A stretch of 64,000 bases of DNA, taken from positions 62,001 to 126,000 of the forward strand of contig JBOFGS010000019.1 in assembly GCA_051649245.1 (NCBI GenBank). The letters run 5' to 3'. Below the pieces are notes generated by a model. That model was given only the letters and a program-made list of their open reading frames with translations, had not been told where the DNA came from and did not search any database. The stretch's first letter is position 1, and each line of letters opens with the position of its first letter. This DNA is from Brevinema_A sp051649245. Its GTDB lineage: Bacteria > Spirochaetota > Brevinematia > Brevinematales > Brevinemataceae. Positions 26,824 through 36,248 of this stretch are shown piece after piece. The position numbers and the translations under genes are program-made.

Positions 26824-27866
26824 TCATCTTGATTCATTAAAAGTTCATGAAGATCATTTTCGCTAAAAACGCCTACTACTTCATGAAGCTGTACAGCACG
26901 TCTTGATCCAAATAAACCTGGTTTTCCTTTAAATTTGACATGACGTCCAATAAAAATTTCAATATCACTATTTGTATCTGTATCAAATCTAATAACATCA
27001 CCCTCTCTTAAACGGCTGACATCCGCAAAAGATAATGTTGTCTCTGCTAATTGAGCAATCATCGTGAGTTTAATATCATTAATTTGTTGTTTAATAAAAT
27101 TAATATGTTCTGTGGTAATACTTTTATTTACAGCAGCATACCAGTATTGAGCAGATAACTTGGTAATAATCGGTTCAATAGTAATGTAAGGAATACAAAA
27201 ATTAATCATTCCTTCTACTTCACCAATTTTAGTATCAAAAGTCGTTAAAATAACCATACTATTTGGAGGAACAATACCAACAAATTGTGGATTTGTTTCA
27301 ATATTTCCAAGACGAGGACGAAGATCTGTCATATTAGCCCAAGATTCACGAAGATTACCCAAAAGACGTACCAAAATACCCTCTATTACGGACATTTCAA
27401 TATCAGTAAGTTCTCGGTTTGTTTTTAATGTTTCACCCTTTCCCCCAAACAAACGATCAATGATTGAAAATGTAATAGCAGGATCAATTTCAATGACGGC
27501 ACTTCCTTTTAATGGATCCATATTAACGATACCAAGAGTGGTTGGTGAAGGAATAGAACGTGTAAACTCTTCATAGGTAAGTTGGTCAACAGATACAACG
27601 TGAACCTGAACCAAAGAACGAAGTTGTGCTGCAAGTGATGTTGTGGTAAGACGAGCAAAGGTTTCATGAATCATCTGCAAGGTACGTACTTGGTCTTTAG
27701 AGAACTTATCAGGTCTTCGGAAATCATAAACTTTAAGTCGTTTTTTATTTCCGTAACTCAATCTTCCACTTTCACGTTGTTGTTCATCAGCTAATGCAGG
27801 ATCAGGAAATCCTGAAACAGCCGTAAGAAGAGCATCTATTTCATCTTGTGACAATATTTCTGTCAT
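26820..27866 (-). CDS. fliM: flagellar motor switch protein FliM
   Basis: The 348-residue C-ring protein binds CheY-P and FliG and sets the direction of rotation. The N-terminal CheY-binding motif LSQDEIDALL is at residues 5-14. The middle CheC-like domain includes FARLTTTSLAAQLRS near 70-85, the GSAVIEIDPAITFSIIDRLFGG block near 119-141 and ELTDIEMSVIEGI near 152. The C-terminal SpoA/surface-of-antigen domain has LREGDVIRFDT near 288-298. AAGGAAT precedes the ATG. fliL lies 33 bp upstream in the same direction. Confidence 0.96.
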   Translation of the reverse strand: MTEILSQDEIDALLTAVSGFPDPALADEQQRESGRLSYGNKKRLKVYDFRRPDKFSKDQVRTLQMIHETFARLTTTSLAAQLRSLVQVHVVSVDQLTYEEFTRSIPSPTTLGIVNMDPLKGSAVIEIDPAITFSIIDRLFGGKGETLKTNRELTDIEMSVIEGILVRLLGNLRESWANMTDLRPRLGNIETNPQFVGIVPPNSMVILTTFDTKIGEVEGMINFCIPYITIEPIITKLSAQYWYAAVNKSITTEHINFIKQQINDIKLTMIAQLAETTLSFADVSRLREGDVIRFDTDTNSDIEIFIGRHVKFKGKPGLFGSRRAVQLHEVVGVFSENDLHELLMNQDE

Positions 27867-27899
27867 TGCTATTCCTTAATAGTTTTTTACAAGATTATA

Positions 27900-28430
27900 T
27901 TATGAGATTTGGAATTCCGTATAATATACCGCTTCAATTTCTCCATTAATCATAATATTATTAATATTTCGTTTGATTTCTTCTTTTAATTGCTCTTTTT
28001 CCAAATACTCATCAAGTTGATTTTTTTCTTTTGTATTTAATAAATTCAAAATTAAATCTCTAATTTGAGTAGTTCTGGATACCAATTCATTATGAAGTAA
28101 TTTATGTTCATTATTGTAGCCTAAAGACAAAGTAATTCTAATAAAATAACTGGAATCTATATCTGCAGTATTCAAACGAAATTCGCCGACATCAAAATAT
28201 GAAAGAGGAGCTGGTTTTGGCTGTAATTGAACAGTGAGCACATCCTCGTCTCTTTGTTTTTTTCCTTTTCCATTAAATACCAAAAACATAATCGTAACAG
28301 AAAAAATAATAGAAACGAGGACAGAAATAAAATATCCAAGAGCTTTTGACAAAAATTGTGCTATAGGATTAGGTGGTTTTAAGGCTTGACCACTTTCCAA
28401 CTCTTCATCAGCTGGTTCTTCATAAGGCAT
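27900..28430 (-). CDS. fliL: flagellar basal body-associated protein FliL
   Basis: The 176-residue protein has a short Glu/Pro-rich cytoplasmic tail, one transmembrane helix (about 33-53) and a periplasmic domain. The family pattern is seen in YFDVGEFRLNTADIDSSYFIRITLSLGY and in the closing NNIMINGEIEAVYYTEFQIS. FliL stabilises stators around the MS-ring and rod. GGGGGAA is upstream. Only fliL and fliM are here; the rest of the usual spirochaetal flagellar operon is not. Confidence 0.88.
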   Translation of the reverse strand: MPYEEPADEELESGQALKPPNPIAQFLSKALGYFISVLVSIIFSVTIMFLVFNGKGKKQRDEDVLTVQLQPKPAPLSYFDVGEFRLNTADIDSSYFIRITLSLGYNNEHKLLHNELVSRTTQIRDLILNLLNTKEKNQLDEYLEKEQLKEEIKRNINNIMINGEIEAVYYTEFQIS

Positions 28431-28633
28431 ACTTCCCCCTCATATCATCGTGAACATCTATTATTTCACATATACGTCATTATAGTTATAATATATTTTA
28501 TAAAAAAAATTAATAAATTGCAATGTTTAAGACAATATATTTTTATTGATAAATTTATTATGACATGTTAAAATAATATATTATTATATCATCACAATAG
28601 TATTATTTATGATAAAATATCAAGGGGATAAAA

Positions 28634-29341
28634 ATGATCATATGCCATAATAACGGAATATTCAATCAAAACACATGGATTTATAAAAACACCTTTACCA
28701 ATGAAGGTTTTATTGTTGATCCTGGAGATCAATTAGATAAATTATTTCAATTAGTTGGTGACACAAAAATCACACATCTTGTTATCACACATGGGCATCC
28801 TGACCATATCCAAGGCTTAAAACAAACAAAAGAAAACTATCCTAATGCGATTATTGTTGCTCATCATTTAGCTCACCAAACTTTTTCAAATCCATATTAT
28901 AACTTATCTGATTATATGGATATTCCCGTAATTGCTCCCGATCCTGAATGGACGTTCGAAGGAAATGTATCATCTATTGAAATGGCTGGGATAACATGGG
29001 ATCTAATCCATACACCTGGACATGCTATTGATCATATTTGTATCTATAATGACGAAAAAAAAGTAAGCTTTGTTGGGGACATGATATTTGAACAAAAAAG
29101 CATGCTTTCCGCTAAAATTTCTAGTGGTGATCCTATAATTCCAAATGATTTTCAATTTACAATTGGTAGGACAGATTTTCCTTATGGTTGTGATCAAAAA
29201 ATAATGTATGAGTCAATATTAAATTTATTAAAATTAGATGACGATACCATTGTTCATTCAGGACATGGTTCGATATTTAGGATTAAGGACGCTAAAGAAT
29301 GTCTTTTTGATTACGTCACACAACAAATAAATAATAGTTAA
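28634..29341 (+). CDS. metallo-beta-lactamase-fold hydrolase (glyoxalase II-like), first copy
   Basis: The 235-residue protein has metal-binding motifs THGHPDH (about 53-59), HTPGHAIDH near 130, the bridging Asp in VSFVGDMIF near 151 and HSGHGS near 212. These match glyoxalase II-like thioester hydrolases. Compared with its neighbour it carries an insertion of about 20 residues after the bridging Asp (LSAKISSGDPIIPNDFQF) before GRTDFP. It starts after AAGGGGAT and ends 9 bp before the second copy. Substrate unknown. Confidence 0.85.
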   Translation: MIICHNNGIFNQNTWIYKNTFTNEGFIVDPGDQLDKLFQLVGDTKITHLVITHGHPDHIQGLKQTKENYPNAIIVAHHLAHQTFSNPYYNLSDYMDIPVIAPDPEWTFEGNVSSIEMAGITWDLIHTPGHAIDHICIYNDEKKVSFVGDMIFEQKSMLSAKISSGDPIIPNDFQFTIGRTDFPYGCDQKIMYESILNLLKLDDDTIVHSGHGSIFRIKDAKECLFDYVTQQINNS

Positions 29342-29350
29342 GGAAATCAC

Positions 29351-29974
29351 ATGATAAAAAAATATACCAATGGATTATTCGAACAAAACTCGTGGATATA
29401 CATTAATGAACAAACAAACGAAGCTATTATTGTTGATCCTGGTGATGAATTAGAAGGGTTATTTGAGTTAATTGGCACATCAAAAATCACCCATATTTTT
29501 ATCACACATGGTCATCTTGACCACATCCAAGGATTAGAAGAAGTAAAAGAACGATATCCGGATGCATTGATTGTGGCACATGAATTAGGCAATGAGACCT
29601 TTCCAAATCCAGATAAAAATTTATCTCACCTTTCAGGGATAGATATTATTGCTCCTAAACCTGATATTACTTATAACGATCAAACATTTACTCTTCAAGC
29701 ATGTGGGCAAGAATGGACATTGATTCACACACCTGGGCATGCTATTGACCATACGATTTTTTTTGGTCAAGATCAAACTCTTTTTGGAGGAGATCTTTTG
29801 TTTGAGCAAGGATCCACAGGACGTATTGATTTTCCAGGATGCGATCCGATAGCAATGCGTGTTTCTCTCGCTAAAATTTTAGCCGCACCAGAAACCGCAA
29901 CAGTCTATCCAGGTCATGGATCTTCCTTTACAATTCAAGAAGCTCGACCATATTTTGAATCATTAAATCTGTAA
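29351..29974 (+). CDS. metallo-beta-lactamase-fold hydrolase (glyoxalase II-like), second copy
   Basis: This 207-residue paralogue of the preceding gene matches it over nearly the whole length: NSWIYINEQTNEAIIVDPGDELEGLFEL corresponds to its N-terminus. The metal motifs are THGHLDH, HTPGHAIDH, FGGDLLF and YPGHGS. It retains the compact GSTGRIDFPG loop usual for the family. Tandem duplication is the simplest origin. A bidirectional terminator follows. Confidence 0.87.
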   Translation: MIKKYTNGLFEQNSWIYINEQTNEAIIVDPGDELEGLFELIGTSKITHIFITHGHLDHIQGLEEVKERYPDALIVAHELGNETFPNPDKNLSHLSGIDIIAPKPDITYNDQTFTLQACGQEWTLIHTPGHAIDHTIFFGQDQTLFGGDLLFEQGSTGRIDFPGCDPIAMRVSLAKILAAPETATVYPGHGSSFTIQEARPYFESLNL

Positions 29975-29991
29975 AACAGATCTGCAAAATA

Positions 29992-30016
29992 AAATACCCC
30001 TTATAGGGGTATTTTT
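29992..30016. terminator. bidirectional terminator
   Basis: The arms AAATACCCCT and AGGGGTATTT pair over 10 bp around a TAT loop, followed by TT. It ends the hydrolase pair on plus and the oligopeptidase on minus. Confidence 0.82.
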
Positions 30017-31730
30017 AGTTTAAATCATTTAATTCTGCTCTAATAAATGATACCAGATCTCTAATATATTCCTTAGTAAATTTCAATTCAATGCCTGCAA
30101 TCTTATATAAATCAGCAAGAGGTTTTTGGTGTCCTGCATTGAGGAAATTTTTATAATGTTCAATGGCTTGCGTAGGATTTTTCTTATATGCTCGATAAAC
30201 AGCTAATGCACCTAGTTGAGCAATACCATATTCAATATAATAGAAAGGTACCTCAAAAATATGAAGTTGGAACAGCCACTGAATAGCTTTTTCGCGTTCC
30301 AATCCTGACCAATCAAGACCTGCTTTATCAGAAAACTGAGTCATAATTTCTAAAAAAGCTTTTTCCCGTTTTTCAGCAGTATCAGCATCGGTGTAGATTT
30401 TTTGTTGAAATTTATCGACAATCATACACCAAGGGAAAAATTTCAATGCTCCGGCGATTTGATCATATTTTGCTTTTTTAAAATCTTCAGGATCTGTGTA
30501 GCATTCTTTCCAATGATCCATTGTTAACATTTCCATACTCATCGACGCTAGTTCTGCAGCTTCCATTGGTAATCCCAGCAAACTCGTATAATGATGATTT
30601 GATTGAGCGAATTCATGCATTGCATGACCAATTTCATGGACTAAGGTTGTCAAATCACTATGCATACCAACAGCATTCATAAAAATAAAAGAGGCACCAT
30701 ATTTTGATAATGGGTAAGAATACCCACCAGGAGCTTTATTTTTTCTATTGAATAAATCAAGCAAATCTGTATCACGCATAGACGTGAAATTCTGTCCAAA
30801 TAATGGATCTGTTTTAGTCATCATAGTAATATGTTTTGGGATTAAATCTGCAGGATCAGCAACAGGTTTCAAGATTTTGCCATCTAAAGAAACAGCCATA
30901 TCCCAAGGTCTTAATCTATCAAGATTCAGGGTTTGTTTTCTTTTCTGATTAAGCTCAGCAATCAACGGCATCATTTCTTCTTGAACAGCATCATGAAAAG
31001 CATGAATATCTTCTATTGTATAAGAAAAACGATTTTTGGCTTGGTGAGCATAATCACGAAAATTTTTAAATCCTGCATTATGGGCTATTTGTTGTCTGAT
31101 CGTAAATAATTTATCAAATAGTGCATTTAATTCTTCTTTATGAGCATGCATTTTTTCGCTACGTGTTCTCCAAGCTGCTTCACGAATAGAACGATCACTA
31201 TCCTGAAGATAAACAGCAAGTTCAGGCATCGTTTTTTCTTCATCTTGAAAATGAACCGTCATTCCACCAACGATCGTACGATACTCTAAACCTAACGCAG
31301 ATTCTTCAATACTTAATGGGATATTTTCTTCGCGAAATAAATCATAACTGTTACGAATAAGTTTGTCCAGCAAGACTCCTGTTTGGTCATGTTTTTGGAT
31401 CCATACAGGCAAAGCTTGGGATGCTAAAATAATTTTTTTAAAAGAAAAATCTTTGGCTGCATAGTATCCGATAATATTTTGTTGGAACGCTTGATAATCT
31501 TCTAATATTTTTTTATCACTCGTATCACAAGTACTTTTAATATAAATTTCTGCACCCGTATCATTAATTTTATGATTAAGTTCATCAATTTTTTGCAAAA
31601 ACAATTCTAACTCTTCTAAGGTATTTGGTTGTTCTTGTTCAAGTTTGGTAACCCACGATTCAAGTAGTGAGATATCGTAAGGATCAATGGTTCCTTCAAA
31701 AAATACAGAGGGTTTGGTTGATAATTTCAT
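30015..31730 (-). CDS. pepF: M3 family oligoendopeptidase (PepF-like)
   Basis: The product is 571 residues from ATG 31730 (AGGTGG upstream); a longer frame to 31787 would overlap valS and lacks a ribosome site. The zinc motif HEIGHAMHEF is near residue 363, with the downstream glutamate in MEAAELASMSMEML. The GASFIFMN-type and FYYIEYGIAQLGAL segments fit the PepF/M3 oligopeptidase family, which degrades short peptides in the cytoplasm. It follows valS closely and is probably in its operon. Confidence 0.9.
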   Translation of the reverse strand: MKLSTKPSVFFEGTIDPYDISLLESWVTKLEQEQPNTLEELELFLQKIDELNHKINDTGAEIYIKSTCDTSDKKILEDYQAFQQNIIGYYAAKDFSFKKIILASQALPVWIQKHDQTGVLLDKLIRNSYDLFREENIPLSIEESALGLEYRTIVGGMTVHFQDEEKTMPELAVYLQDSDRSIREAAWRTRSEKMHAHKEELNALFDKLFTIRQQIAHNAGFKNFRDYAHQAKNRFSYTIEDIHAFHDAVQEEMMPLIAELNQKRKQTLNLDRLRPWDMAVSLDGKILKPVADPADLIPKHITMMTKTDPLFGQNFTSMRDTDLLDLFNRKNKAPGGYSYPLSKYGASFIFMNAVGMHSDLTTLVHEIGHAMHEFAQSNHHYTSLLGLPMEAAELASMSMEMLTMDHWKECYTDPEDFKKAKYDQIAGALKFFPWCMIVDKFQQKIYTDADTAEKREKAFLEIMTQFSDKAGLDWSGLEREKAIQWLFQLHIFEVPFYYIEYGIAQLGALAVYRAYKKNPTQAIEHYKNFLNAGHQKPLADLYKIAGIELKFTKEYIRDLVSFIRAELNDLN

Positions 31731-31756
31731 TGACGCCACCTTTTGGAATATATTAT

Positions 31757-34396
31757 TTACTGTTGATATATGGATAAATTTGCACAATTTTTTTGGAGTT
31801 CTTCTTGGATCTCAACCAATTTTTCTTGCTCTTTTTTAATCACAGCTTGAGGTGCTTTTGTGGTAAATTGAGGATTGTTTAATTTACCATTCACAGATTT
31901 TTCGGCTTTTTCAAGGCGTTCGATTTCTTTTTGGAGGCGTTCCATTTCTTTTTTCTTATCAATGATTCCCTCAAGATTCAAAAACACCTGAAAATCAAAT
32001 TCTGATGCTGTTGCTTCTCCTTGCAACGCTGTTCGACCTGTATCAACAATAGTGATCTCAGAAAGTTTAGCGAGTTTCTGCATCACTGATTTATTAGTTT
32101 CAAAAAACAATTTAAGATTGCTTGTAACGGAGAAAACACATGAAGGTGTTGAAGCTGGAGGCACATTGTTTCCTGAACGAATCTCTCTAACAAGATATAA
32201 CGCCTGCTCAAAACGTTTCATTTGTTCATCAATATCAGAAAAAATCTCATGTTGATTATATGTAGGATAATCCATCAAGGCAACATCTGATTCCCCAAAA
32301 ACATCACGCATTATTTTTTCTGTAATAAAAGGCATAATGGGATGAAGCAATCTTAATATTCTTTTAAAAAGAATGATAATAGTTTTCATTTTATTTGAAA
32401 AAATTATGTTATTACCTGACGTCAAAGCGTACTTAGAGCTTTCGATATAACGATCGCAGAAATCTCCCCAAATAAAATCATAGATTTCTTTGGCAACTTC
32501 ATTAATTTTGAATCGTTCTACATGTTGTTCAATTTTTTCAACAACATCATTAAATCGTGTCAGCATACTTTTATCAAAATCATCTTCTGCATAAGATAAC
32601 ATATGTTCATCATCTACAGTATGAATATCAAAATCATTGTTATCTATATTCATTTGGACAAAGCGAGCGGCATTCCAAATTTTGTTTGCAAAACGTTTCC
32701 CAAGATCTACGTGTTCTGTAGAATAAAGAATATCGTTGCCTAGAGGAGCTAATCGGATAATTGAAAATCTAAGAGCATCAGCACCATAATCTTTCATGAT
32801 ATCCAAAGGATCAGGAGAATTACCTAATGATTTACTCATCTTTCGTCCAAGATTGTCACGAATAATTCCTGTAAAATAGACATGTTTGAAAGGGATTTCT
32901 TTTCTAAAATACTGAGAGGCCATGATCATTCGTGCCACCCAGAAAAAGATAATATCAGGCCCTGTAACAAGAGTATCTGTGGGATGATAATAGCTACGTT
33001 CTGATTCTGTTTTATGAACAGCAAAAGACCAAAGCCAAGAACTTGCCCAAGTATCAAGCACAGCATCTTCCTGAATCATCGAAGACTGGCATTTAGGGCA
33101 AGATGATAATATTGTTGTACTCACGTCAACACATCCACAAGACGTACACGTATAAACAGGGATACGATGTCCCCACCAAAGCTGACGGGAAATACACCAA
33201 TCTTTAATATTATCAAGCCAATAAAAATATGTTTTTGTCCAATGAGACGGATAAAATTTGATATCTCCTGATACAACAGCTTCTTTTGCTTTTTCAGCAA
33301 AAGTCTTCATAGACATAAACCATTGTTCTGAAATCATTGATTCAATAGGTACTTGTCCTCGTTGTGAGTAGCCCACTTTATGTGTGTGATTTTCTGTTTT
33401 AATTAATAATGTCTGTTGATCCATTGCTGCAACAACAGCCTTTCGTGCCTCAAAACGATCCAAACCTCTAAATATTTCAGGAATATCGTCTGTCATTCTG
33501 CCGTCTTCTGTCATCACTAAAATCATTTCAAGGTCATGACGTAATCCAACTTCATAGTCATTAGGATCATGGGCAGGTGTAACCTTAACAGCCCCTGTAC
33601 CAAACTCAGAATCTACATATTCATCAGCAATAATAGGAATTTCACGACCCACTAATGGCAAGATCACTATTTTGCCAATCAGATGCTTATAGCGAAGATC
33701 TTCAGGATGCACCATAACAGCAACGTCACCAAACATAGTTTCAGGACGAGTGGTAGCTATCACAATAAATTCTTCTGAATCCTTGACAGGATACGCAAAA
33801 TGCCAAAGATGACCTTGTTCTTCTATATGTTCAACTTCTTCATCAGAAATAGCAGATTTAGATACAGGACACCAATTAACCATGCGTGTTCCTTTATAAA
33901 TCAACCCTGCACGATAAAGATCTACGAATGTTTGGAGAACTTCTTGAGAATAGGCGTCATCCATGGTAAAACGTTCTCGACTCCAATCACAAGATATACC
34001 AAGCCGTTTTAATTGATCATTAATAATGCCACCATATTTTTCTTTCCATTGCATTGCATAATCAAGGAATTTTTCACGTCCGATATCTTGTTTTTGAATA
34101 CCTTGTTCTGCAAGCCATTGAATTACTTTTGATTCTGTAGAAATGGATGCATGATCCAATCCTGGAATCCAACAAGCTTCATATCCTTTCATTCTTTTAT
34201 AACGAATAAGTACATCTTGGATGGTATTATTTAAAATATGCCCCATATGCAACATTCCAGTGACATTAGGAGGAGGCATAACGATCGTATAAGGAATTTT
34301 ATTACTAGGAGTGGAATGAAAACGATTTTGAGCAAGATCTTCCTTCAACAGTAAGATCTCAAAATCAGAAGGATTATATTCCGGTAATTTTAGCAC
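31757..34396 (-). CDS. valS: valyl-tRNA synthetase
   Basis: The product is 879 residues. The HIGH motif is in PPPNVTGMLHMGH near residues 42-54 and KMSKS in GRKMSKSLGN near residue 520. The editing (CP1) domain contains ATTRPETMFGD near 215. A zinc-ribbon CxxC…CxxC insertion is near 425-450, and the C-terminal coiled-coil arm is near 810-879. I choose GTG 34396, which has AAAGGAG 6 nt upstream, over the in-frame start at 34462, which has no ribosome site and would add 22 hydrophobic residues. Confidence 0.96.
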   Translation of the reverse strand: MLKLPEYNPSDFEILLLKEDLAQNRFHSTPSNKIPYTIVMPPPNVTGMLHMGHILNNTIQDVLIRYKRMKGYEACWIPGLDHASISTESKVIQWLAEQGIQKQDIGREKFLDYAMQWKEKYGGIINDQLKRLGISCDWSRERFTMDDAYSQEVLQTFVDLYRAGLIYKGTRMVNWCPVSKSAISDEEVEHIEEQGHLWHFAYPVKDSEEFIVIATTRPETMFGDVAVMVHPEDLRYKHLIGKIVILPLVGREIPIIADEYVDSEFGTGAVKVTPAHDPNDYEVGLRHDLEMILVMTEDGRMTDDIPEIFRGLDRFEARKAVVAAMDQQTLLIKTENHTHKVGYSQRGQVPIESMISEQWFMSMKTFAEKAKEAVVSGDIKFYPSHWTKTYFYWLDNIKDWCISRQLWWGHRIPVYTCTSCGCVDVSTTILSSCPKCQSSMIQEDAVLDTWASSWLWSFAVHKTESERSYYHPTDTLVTGPDIIFFWVARMIMASQYFRKEIPFKHVYFTGIIRDNLGRKMSKSLGNSPDPLDIMKDYGADALRFSIIRLAPLGNDILYSTEHVDLGKRFANKIWNAARFVQMNIDNNDFDIHTVDDEHMLSYAEDDFDKSMLTRFNDVVEKIEQHVERFKINEVAKEIYDFIWGDFCDRYIESSKYALTSGNNIIFSNKMKTIIILFKRILRLLHPIMPFITEKIMRDVFGESDVALMDYPTYNQHEIFSDIDEQMKRFEQALYLVREIRSGNNVPPASTPSCVFSVTSNLKLFFETNKSVMQKLAKLSEITIVDTGRTALQGEATASEFDFQVFLNLEGIIDKKKEMERLQKEIERLEKAEKSVNGKLNNPQFTTKAPQAVIKKEQEKLVEIQEELQKNCANLSIYQQ

Positions 34397-34614
34397 AGTT
34401 ATCTCCTTTAAAATATATGTGATATATGTGACAAAATATCTCTCAAAAACTCTATATTGCATAGAGTGAAAATAAGATATTCTTAAATATTATAATTCTT
34501 AACAAATAAATTGTCAATAATATCAATAAGCAGATACTTAGTAACAAAAAGAGTTTGATTATTTTATAAAAATTCATTATAATATGAAAAATAAAACAAT
34601 AAATTGAGGAACTT

Positions 34615-35103
34615 ATGAAAACTATTCTCGGAATCTCCATAGAAACTTTCGAAGAAATCAGAGATCTGTTTGAACAAACCGACATCCAAGATTTTTCTTA
34701 TGAAGAAAATAAACACATTATTAGTATTGGGCGAAAAAAAGTGGAAACAATTTGTGCTACTCCTTCCACCAACATTACCACAACACCAGTACCTACAGCA
34801 CCTGTTAACGATCCTGTAATTTCTCAAGCATCCATGGTGGATTCTTTTGAAGATCAAGACAAGTATACAAAAATAACATCACCTATTATGGGAACATTTT
34901 ATACCTCTTCTGCTCCTGATATGCCAGATTTTGTAAGTGTTGGTTCAAAAATTCAAGCAGGAAGTACTGTTTGTATTGTTGAAGCAATGAAAATTTTTAA
35001 TGAAATTAAAGCACCAATTTCAGGGACAATTACAGCGATCCTTAAAAAGAAAGGTGACAACGTTTCCGTAGACGATACTCTTTTTGTTATCGAAAAAAGT
35101 TAA
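34615..35103 (+). CDS. accB: biotin carboxyl carrier protein of acetyl-CoA carboxylase
   Basis: The product is 162 residues. The N-terminal region (about 1-50) and Thr/Pro-rich linker (about 55-90) precede the biotinyl domain. The biotin-accepting lysine is Lys126 in VEAMKIFNE, with SPIMGTFY before it and IKAPISGTI after it. BCCP carries CO2 to the carboxyltransferase in fatty-acid synthesis. GAGGAA precedes the start. hemW overlaps the stop codon (TAATG), so the pair is translationally coupled. Other acc genes are not in the window. Confidence 0.93.
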   Translation: MKTILGISIETFEEIRDLFEQTDIQDFSYEENKHIISIGRKKVETICATPSTNITTTPVPTAPVNDPVISQASMVDSFEDQDKYTKITSPIMGTFYTSSAPDMPDFVSVGSKIQAGSTVCIVEAMKIFNEIKAPISGTITAILKKKGDNVSVDDTLFVIEKS

Positions 35104-36233
35104 TGTCTGTTCAACGAGTCTATTTGCATTATCCCTTTTGTCGGACATTATGCCGTTATTGTAATTTTGCAGCAGGAGTTCCACCTAAAGAAGAATTTAT
35201 TGAGTCTTATTTTGAAGCTTTACGTAAAGAAATAAGATTTATTGGCGAACAATTTGATCTTAATCACATTGCAAAAGATTCTTTTTATTTAGGTGGAGGA
35301 ACGCCTTCTTTAATGCCTGAAAAGCACTTGGAAGAACTTTTTTCGTTGATTCCGATTCACAAAAATTCCGAGATCACACTGGAGATTAATCCGGAAACCG
35401 TTACCAAAGATAAAGCGTTATTTTGGAAATCACTAGGGATTAATCGTATGTCCCTTGGATGGCAATCAATGAATCCTCAAACCCTATCTTTTTTAGGAAG
35501 ATCGGGCAACGATCAAGATAATATAAGAGCATTTGAGATTCTCAGAGAAACAGGATTTGATAATATTTCTGTGGATCGTATCCTTTCGGTACAAGATGAT
35601 ACCGACACAGATTTTTTTGATGTATTACAAAAACATACACCGGATCATATTTCTACGTATCAATTAACAATAGAATCGAAAACTGTATTGTCTCACTGGA
35701 CACACACCAAAAAATATATACCTACTTCTGATGAAGAATCTATTGCTATTGAGAATAAAACTACAGACGTACTACACACATTAGGTTTTGAACAATATGA
35801 AACATCAAATTACCATAAAAATAACAAAAAAGGCATGCACAATTTAGGTTATTGGAATTATGAATATTGGATTGGTTTTGGTGCTGGAGCTTCGGGATTT
35901 ATTCCAAATACCAAATATGGACTCAGGACACGAAATCATTTTTCGTTCAAAGACTACATTAAAAATCCACTCTCTTATGAAGAAGAAGAGTATCTTAATT
36001 TTGAAACAGCTATTAAAGAAGCGTTGATGCTAGGTATTCGAAAACGTGATGGGATTGACAAAAAAAAATTTGAAGAAAAATTTCATATTTCTTGGCAAGA
36101 TTTATTCCCTAAAGGAATTTCTCATGATTTCTTTATCGAAAATGATACTCATCTTGTATTAAAATATGAGATGATTCATTTGACAAATCCTGCAACAATT
36201 GATTTATGGAATTCACTATATATTTTAGAATAA
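35103..36233 (+). CDS. hemW: radical SAM protein HemW (heme chaperone / coproporphyrinogen oxidase-like)
   Basis: The 376-residue protein has the 4Fe-4S radical-SAM triad at Cys13, Cys17 and Cys20 (CxxxCxxC) preceded by YLHYPF. Further marks are YLGGGTPSLMP near 60, EINPETVTKDK near 97, RMSLGWQSMN near 117, the STYQLTIE segment near 180, YETSNYHK and GFGAGASGF near 258. The C-terminal HemN_C-like domain is present. HemW inserts heme or acts as a heme chaperone; true HemN activity is unlikely given the family. The start overlaps the accB stop. Confidence 0.9.
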   Translation: MSVQRVYLHYPFCRTLCRYCNFAAGVPPKEEFIESYFEALRKEIRFIGEQFDLNHIAKDSFYLGGGTPSLMPEKHLEELFSLIPIHKNSEITLEINPETVTKDKALFWKSLGINRMSLGWQSMNPQTLSFLGRSGNDQDNIRAFEILRETGFDNISVDRILSVQDDTDTDFFDVLQKHTPDHISTYQLTIESKTVLSHWTHTKKYIPTSDEESIAIENKTTDVLHTLGFEQYETSNYHKNNKKGMHNLGYWNYEYWIGFGAGASGFIPNTKYGLRTRNHFSFKDYIKNPLSYEEEEYLNFETAIKEALMLGIRKRDGIDKKKFEEKFHISWQDLFPKGISHDFFIENDTHLVLKYEMIHLTNPATIDLWNSLYILE

Positions 36234-36248
36234 AACGAGGAGTTTTGT

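Noticed and set aside
31757..34462. T-box leader upstream of valS (also checked before cysS and serS)
   Set aside because: No AGGGTGGNACCGCG-like T-box sequence is present and the leaders are short.
34564..34857. 97-codon minus-strand frame over accB
   Set aside because: It is antisense to the accB N-terminus; its Cys/His/Asn-rich translation comes from the opposite strand's codons.
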